The notes under the pieces are model-generated. The model saw only the letters and a program-made list of their open reading frames with translations. It was not told the origin of the DNA and searched no databases. The position numbers were made by a program, and so were the translations under genes. From Candidatus Altarchaeales archaeon (GTDB taxonomy: Archaea > Altiarchaeota > Altiarchaeia > IMC4 > SCGC-AAA252-I15), in the NCBI GenBank assembly GCA_014729705.1, contig WJJK01000385.1, forward strand, positions 1-9,348: a stretch of 9,348 nt of DNA, given 5' to 3'. Positions 5,461 to 9,348 of this stretch are shown here, one piece after another. The first letter of the stretch is position 1; every line of letters begins with the position of its first letter.

Positions 5461-6741
5461 CTATCTTCTCCTGCTGCGGCTACCGATCAAGTGAACTACA
5501 TCGATAGGCAACTCCCAAACGTTTTGCTCCTTCTGCATATTCCTTCGATTTGTCAGTTCCCAATCAATAATGGAAGCCTCAAGAAGACGACCCACGTTAC
5601 ACCTAAGCGCCGTGTCCGGCGGCGATATATCGCCTCCGTTACCAAAAATATCGTTAATGGCGCAGACGGCGTCAAAAGTGCAAGAAAATTCCTCTCCAAC
5701 GTGAAACTCGTGTATGTCGCGATGCTCGTACAAAAAATCCTCTGGAAGGCACTCAGGAAAAGACCTAAAGTTTGGATACACGGGAATGCACCCGTGAGTT
5801 ATGCCTTCTAGCAACGTCCAAGACACATAATCCTGAAGAGAGCAGTTGAAGATAATCATTGCCGTAGACAACTCTTGATAATACTCCTCCTTTGACAGCC
5901 CTGTCCTTACTTCCAACCTATTATTCATTGAAGATCTGATAGACGCGATCCTCTCTCGTAGCCGTTTATCCAACTCTGCGCTCGTCTGGATGTCCTGTGC
6001 TGAAGTAGTGATTACCCACCTAGCATCCTCTTGGGACTTCAAAACCTCTTCAGCAACATCCAGCATGAACCATGGCTGTTTCTCCGGGTGCATTCTTGAC
6101 GCAAACACTACCTTCTTCTGCCTTCTACTTGGCTGGAGTGCATCCTTACTTCTTGGGCGAACGTCATAATAATCGAACGGCAAACCCATTACGTGTATAG
6201 GAGCCTTAAAGTTTGCGTCCCTAAGTTGCCGGCGGTGGACTGAGGATGCCACAAAAATCGCTCCTCCGTTTTTCTCAATATATCTATCCATAGATAATTC
6301 CGCGTTCCTAATCCAGTATGCCATAGCATGGGTGAAGTCGTATACGTCAACCGATTGCGCGTGGCACATCGCATAAAGACGGACACTGATTCCCCGGATA
6401 GACAGGGAATACAAGATGCCTTCAATACCTGGGGTCCAGTAATCTTGCAAGAAGATAGCATCTCCGTTTTTCACCTCCCCTAGCGAGATCAACATGGCGA
6501 ACTTCTCGCACTGCCGGTAACAGTGAACAACTCGGGAGTAATCGTCCAAGACAACACCTGTTCCCACGTCATCGTTGAGCCCCTTCGTAAGATCTACTCC
6601 CGTAGTCTCTTCTACGTCACACCAACTATTAGACGATTTGTTGAATACGTAATTGAATGCTCGTGGCATCCACCGTTTACTGAGTTGCTCGGTGTACCTC
6701 GACTTCTGAGGGGCCAAACCGAAATACCAAAGATTGCTCAT
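5461..6741 (-). CDS. GT4-like (GT-B) glycosyltransferase
   Basis: The 426-aa length fits a two-domain GT-B enzyme. The N-terminal half holds alternating strands and helices with GDAIFLQDYWTPGIEGILY (93-111), RLYAMCHAQSVD (121-132) and GAIFVASSVHRRQL (160-173, the usual 'v.s.......' interdomain strand). The C-terminal half opens with KKVVFASRMHPEKQPWFML (209-227, the classic 'vgRl...K....ll.A' element). It continues with SKEEYYQELSTAMIIFNCS (283-301) and SWTLLEGITHGCIPVYPN (307-324), the donor-binding 'E....G.pvv' loop with Glu312. Retaining GT4 enzymes use nucleotide sugars; donor and acceptor are not readable. It starts in an ATGA overlap with the preceding GT-A gene, with GGAAGG upstream. 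The cluster of three sugar transferases suggests a multi-sugar product on phage DNA, virion or host envelope. No membrane segments seen. Confidence 0.85.
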   Translation of the reverse strand: MSNLWYFGLAPQKSRYTEQLSKRWMPRAFNYVFNKSSNSWCDVEETTGVDLTKGLNDDVGTGVVLDDYSRVVHCYRQCEKFAMLISLGEVKNGDAIFLQDYWTPGIEGILYSLSIRGISVRLYAMCHAQSVDVYDFTHAMAYWIRNAELSMDRYIEKNGGAIFVASSVHRRQLRDANFKAPIHVMGLPFDYYDVRPRSKDALQPSRRQKKVVFASRMHPEKQPWFMLDVAEEVLKSQEDARWVITTSAQDIQTSAELDKRLRERIASIRSSMNNRLEVRTGLSKEEYYQELSTAMIIFNCSLQDYVSWTLLEGITHGCIPVYPNFRSFPECLPEDFLYEHRDIHEFHVGEEFSCTFDAVCAINDIFGNGGDISPPDTALRCNVGRLLEASIIDWELTNRRNMQKEQNVWELPIDVVHLIGSRSRRR

Positions 6742-7493
6742 GCCTTACCCTTCCGAGTGAGTTGGTCTACCGCATACTGCTTCTGCGCATTAGTAGACCA
6801 GTTAGAGTTATCGTTCCCGTAGTGGCGAAAATGAAAAGAGACCCCTACTGCGGTATTTCCCGTACTTCCTAGAAGCTGGACTAGGGAATCATCCTGGATG
6901 CAATGCGGCGGGTGGCCTACCCTGCATGACTTTTCCTCAAGAATGTTGTAGGCCGACTCAAGGGCACCCTTTGTTGTAAGAAAAACCCCTCCATCGTATC
7001 GGAACGGAGCACAGTCCTGAACTGCCACAATACCTTCCTCATCTACGTAACCAGCTCTACGGGCGTATCCTGGATCGTGGTGAGGGGTCAAGTCATCGCG
7101 TCCAAAATCCGGGTATCCTCTGTCGTTGAACGCATCGACCTTATACCCCTGTATGAAGTCATAACCGTATGAAGACGAATCACTGATGACCTTAGCCAGA
7201 TCCTCTTCTCCTACATAGGCAAGGTCGTCGTCCAAAAACAAAGACCAGTCCTCATCACGTAAGAAATCAACCGCGCATCGCCTCTGCGCGACAAGGTTGG
7301 GGGAGGTGGTATGCGTATAATGTACGCCGCCTGAAATGTTTGCCGAAATTCTGGCTATCTGTTGGTCGGTTATCACCGGGACATCGCTGGCGTCAGCAAT
7401 GCTTACGGATAGACGGAACCTGCATATAGATCCCAAGAGGCAAGCAAGTCCGCTCGGGTTATTCCTAGTCGCTATCGCTACGTGCGGGATCAT
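6738..7493 (-). CDS. GT-A fold glycosyltransferase-like protein
   Basis: The 251-aa protein starts with the GT-A strand VAIATRNNPSGLACLLGSI (5-23). It has a DXD-type metal/nucleotide-sugar site LFLDDDLAYV (85-94; Asp88-Asp89-Asp90), a candidate acceptor/catalytic acidic pair in CIQDDSLV (198-205) and a late metal-ligand-like FHFRHYGND (220-228). GRDDLTPHHDPGYARRAGY (131-149) is probably an acceptor loop. Family knowledge: GT-A enzymes transfer a sugar from a UDP/GDP donor using Mn or Mg. It is shorter than many GT2 enzymes but complete in layout. Start: ATG at 7493-7491 with AGGA 7 nt ahead, overlapping the upstream GT by 29 nt. Substrate unknown. Phage DNA glucosyl- or arabinosyl-transferases also include GT-A types, so a DNA target is possible. 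Confidence 0.8.
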   Translation of the reverse strand: MIPHVAIATRNNPSGLACLLGSICRFRLSVSIADASDVPVITDQQIARISANISGGVHYTHTTSPNLVAQRRCAVDFLRDEDWSLFLDDDLAYVGEEDLAKVISDSSSYGYDFIQGYKVDAFNDRGYPDFGRDDLTPHHDPGYARRAGYVDEEGIVAVQDCAPFRYDGGVFLTTKGALESAYNILEEKSCRVGHPPHCIQDDSLVQLLGSTGNTAVGVSFHFRHYGNDNSNWSTNAQKQYAVDQLTRKGKA

Positions 7494-8355
7494 CTACTTT
7501 TCCTGCTAGGCGTCCAAGATGGTATACGAGACTGAAGATTCCATCAACAATGATTCCGTACTCCTCTGCCGTCATTGGCGCATCTTCGTATGGCGTCATT
7601 CTACTTGCCAAGATGGACATTTCATCAACAATCCGTTTCCTAATATCAACCATGCTGGCGTCGGCGTGTAGCGGGTCAGACGCTCCCCGTAGCGCCTGCT
7701 TTCTCAGTATTCCCAGGAGAGACATGCCGTTTATTTTCTTACGTACTACCAAGTCCGATCTTGGCGTCGTGTTGCCTCCCATGCTCTTGAAGCGCACAGA
7801 GTAATCAGCATCCCCTCCGCTTCGTTTTGTAGCCATGTCTCCCACCAACTCATAAACCCTTTTACCTATTACCATATTAGCACCTACACAAATATCATCC
7901 GGTCTATACCCGTCGTAGCATTCAAACCCTATTTCACGAAGCATGTTGAAGTGGGGTGTGTCGGTATCCGGTATAGTGGTCTTGATTACTCCCGCATAAA
8001 GATCATACGGATTAAGAGTGCTAACCAGATTACTGTGGTAGCCCTCTTCCGGTATGCAGTCGGCGTCCATCAAAACTGCTGCATCATAATACCGGCAAGT
8101 CATCACCATACGTAAGCCGATATTTCTCGCCGGGTACGGGTTTGGTTCCCGACCACCATAGCACAGGTGCAACCTCTGGATACGAGGCTGCGACATCTTG
8201 TTGAAAAATCTCAGCGCATCCAGGGCATCAGGACCGTTCACCATCACGTAGACATCGACTTCCCGGTCCAAAAAGTAACCGAGCAGTCCGCTATCCCGTA
8301 AACAAAATCCTAATTCGTCTGCCGATACTGGCAGAACTACGGCATACCTAGCCAC
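7465..8355 (-). CDS. GT2-like (GT-A) glycosyltransferase, GTG start
   Basis: A 296-aa protein with the GT2 order of motifs: first strand YAVVLPVSADE (4-14), YPARNIGLRMV (74-84, the 'aRN.G' element), AAVLMDADCIPEE (92-104, DXD Asp97/Asp99), GANMVIGKRVYELVG (158-172, the 'g.n...rr..f..vG' element) and RSGGDADYSVR (178-188, the 'ED.dl..R' catalytic-base motif). The C-terminal 100 residues are helical with no clear membrane segment. The start is GTG at 8355-8353: it is the first start codon after the TGA of the SpoVS-like gene, one codon away in the same frame, and only a weak AGG serves as ribosome binding site, so translation is probably coupled. Sugar donor and acceptor not readable. Confidence 0.85.
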   Translation of the reverse strand: MARYAVVLPVSADELGFCLRDSGLLGYFLDREVDVYVMVNGPDALDALRFFNKMSQPRIQRLHLCYGGREPNPYPARNIGLRMVMTCRYYDAAVLMDADCIPEEGYHSNLVSTLNPYDLYAGVIKTTIPDTDTPHFNMLREIGFECYDGYRPDDICVGANMVIGKRVYELVGDMATKRSGGDADYSVRFKSMGGNTTPRSDLVVRKKINGMSLLGILRKQALRGASDPLHADASMVDIRKRIVDEMSILASRMTPYEDAPMTAEEYGIIVDGIFSLVYHLGRLAGKVDDPARSDSD

Positions 8356-8358
8356 TGA

Positions 8359-8661
8359 TCAGAGCCTATGAACCAGCACTTTTCTCTGGATCGCATTCCT
8401 CTCTTTCCCGTCGACCACGCGGGAGACAAAAGAGGGAATGATCGACAGATAGATACCCTGTCTGGACAGGATGCCGTTGGCCGTTATCACGGCCTTCTCA
8501 GCCTGATTCCCGGCTCCTGCTCCAATGGATTCAATGATGCAGTCGTGACCATCCTTGGCTACGACATGAGCGATGGAGGCTCCGAGACGGTGGCAATCGG
8601 TCCCACCTGATACCCTGAGCACCTTCTCCTTACGCTCTTCTCTCTGCTCTTCTTCTGACAT
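8359..8661 (-). CDS. spoVS: SpoVS-family small protein
   Basis: The 100-aa protein aligns by eye over nearly its whole length with stage V sporulation protein S. The core KVLRVSGGTDCHRLGASIAH (13-32) corresponds to 'evLkVSakS.pn.vAgAla'. SIGAGAGNQAEKAVITANGI (45-64) matches the hallmark 'IGAGAlNQAvKAvaiArG', and IYLSIIPSFVSRVVDGKERN (70-89) matches 'vdL.ciPaFtdi.idGeErTA'. Bacterial SpoVS is about 86 aa; here a charged extension (SEEEQREERKEK) precedes the core. SpoVS is an Alba-like small protein linked to sporulation and cell division in Bacillus, and the fold suggests nucleic-acid binding. In a phage it could bind nucleic acid or redirect host development. Start: ATG at 8661 with a weak AAGGA about 10 nt ahead. 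A GTG at 8622 would give the bare core, but its AAGGAG is too close. The strong match makes this the surest small-protein call. Confidence 0.9.
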   Translation of the reverse strand: MSEEEQREERKEKVLRVSGGTDCHRLGASIAHVVAKDGHDCIIESIGAGAGNQAEKAVITANGILSRQGIYLSIIPSFVSRVVDGKERNAIQRKVLVHRL

Positions 8662-8676
8662 GGGAGTGAGTTCCTT

Positions 8677-8712
8677 GCTAAGATAGGGGTTCCATGGTGT
8701 CCCTATCTTGGC
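8677..8712. repeat. Interrupted 12-bp inverted repeat before the SpoVS-like gene
   Basis: GCTAAGATAGGG (8677-8688) pairs with CCCTATCTTGGC (8701-8712) with one mismatch; AAGATAGGG/CCCTATCTT is perfect over 9 bp. The 12-nt loop contains the palindrome CCATGG. It lies between the stop of the RuvC-like gene (8716) and the start of the SpoVS-like gene (8661). There is no T-tract, so an operator, attenuator or mRNA-stability hairpin fits better than an intrinsic terminator. Confidence 0.55.
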
Positions 8713-8715
8713 ACC

Positions 8716-9333
8716 TCATCTCTCGTTTGTCAAGTCGTGTCCCTCCAAGGACTTGAGAACCTGTTTCATCGGCTCATCCAGGCCCTTGATTCGGCCCTTA
8801 TTCACGTAAGCCATTGCAGTAACAGCAGCAGCGAACGCATGGGCTTGGTCCTCGTCACCGCAAAACCCGAATCTTCTGTTGACGATGTCAGCCACTTCAT
8901 TCTTGTCTGTGTTCCCCTTTCCAGTAGCGAACTTCTTGATAGTGGTTATGTTCAGCCGGTAGAGCGGCAAGCCCATCTTGTGCAACTCCCACTCCAGGAT
9001 ACCTCCTAGCTCCTTCAACGGGGTATCCGCCGTATCGTTCGCATGGATAGCATAGTCCTCACGTACCACTATCAGTTTCTTGTATGAACGTGCTGCAACC
9101 CCGTGAGCCCAGATGAGGAAATCATTACGTATTTCCTTGATTATATAGTCAATACGTTTCATTCCTTTAAGTTTCTTCGTGGTTATGGTTGGACGAGTGA
9201 AGATAGCTCCATTCTCCGCCAAAGCAGCCCTGCCAAAACCTCTGAGACTCGGATCAAGCCCTACGAACATTCTTCCGTATTCCGGTTCTTCTGCGGATGC
9301 TCTCTGTCGAGCTAGTCCTGGTATCGATAGCAT
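8716..9333 (-). CDS. RuvC-like Holliday junction resolvase (5' end uncertain)
   Basis: The 205-aa protein shows the RNase-H-fold resolvase layout: MFVGLDPSLRGFG (22-34) with the first catalytic Asp27, KKLIVVREDYAI (85-96) with Glu92, and CGDEDQAHAFAAAVTAMAY (158-176) with Asp162 and His165 in the final helix, where E. coli RuvC has two Asp. TTIKKFATGKGNTDKNEVAD (130-149) is the usual substrate loop before it. RuvC-type enzymes cut branched DNA and help phages resolve recombination and replication intermediates before packaging. The Met at 9333 has no visible ribosome binding site and the frame stays open through the window edge at 9348, so the true start may lie outside; Met22 at 9270, right before the first strand, is another option. 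Length fits phage RuvC-like proteins. Host-type RuvC is less likely given the surroundings. Confidence 0.85.
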   Translation of the reverse strand: MLSIPGLARQRASAEEPEYGRMFVGLDPSLRGFGRAALAENGAIFTRPTITTKKLKGMKRIDYIIKEIRNDFLIWAHGVAARSYKKLIVVREDYAIHANDTADTPLKELGGILEWELHKMGLPLYRLNITTIKKFATGKGNTDKNEVADIVNRRFGFCGDEDQAHAFAAAVTAMAYVNKGRIKGLDEPMKQVLKSLEGHDLTNER

Positions 9334-9348
9334 ACGTATATGAGGATA

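Noticed and set aside
5416..5811. Plus-strand 131-codon ORF
   Set aside because: Antisense to the end of the GT4-like gene with no domain signal.
6189..6461. Minus-strand 90-codon ORF inside the GT4-like gene
   Set aside because: Alternative frame within a well-supported coding region, no ribosome binding site.

Overview
The window reads as one stretch of a tailed-phage (Caudoviricetes-like) or prophage genome. Every supportable gene lies on the minus strand, so transcription runs from high to low coordinates. Genes are packed tightly, with ATGA overlaps, 1-15 nt gaps and AGGAG-type ribosome binding sites placed inside the end of the preceding gene. Small unrecognised proteins alternate with enzymes often carried by phages. 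Base composition looks near-even by eye. No tRNA, rRNA, CRISPR array, transposase or integrase was found. The host cannot be determined; strong Shine-Dalgarno sites and a SpoVS-family gene are compatible with a Gram-positive or other SpoVS-bearing host, but do not prove it.

Layout in the direction of transcription. (1) 9333-8716: RuvC-like resolvase, with a frame still open at the right edge. (2) 8661-8359: SpoVS-family small protein, preceded by an inverted repeat. (3) 8355-5461: three consecutive sugar-transferase-like genes, two GT-A type and one GT-B/GT4-like, which overlap each other. (4) 5387-2018: a coupled set of MazG-like pyrophosphohydrolase, a small QueD/PTPS-like protein, a 90-aa unknown and a 785-aa protein. 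The last joins a tRNA-guanine-transglycosylase (TGT/DpdA)-like N-terminal region to a C-terminal region resembling small terminase subunits. (5) 2014-863: a 139-aa basic unknown, a 55-aa single-pass membrane ORF, and a lysine-rich, histone-H1-like repeat protein. (6) 836-801: a perfect 14-bp inverted repeat, followed by a KOW-like small protein, an 81-aa unknown with a GTG start, and the N-terminus of a radical-SAM enzyme cut by the left edge.

The most interesting reading is that the TGT-like and QueD-like genes form part of a 7-deazaguanine-type DNA base modification pathway. The MazG-like enzyme would act as nucleotide-pool housekeeper, and the neighbouring glycosyltransferases might decorate the base, or else virion or host-surface sugars. 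Only the family resemblances are read from sequence. Substrates and chemistry are inference, and no FolE, QueE or QueC homologue is seen in the window, unless the truncated radical-SAM gene serves that role.
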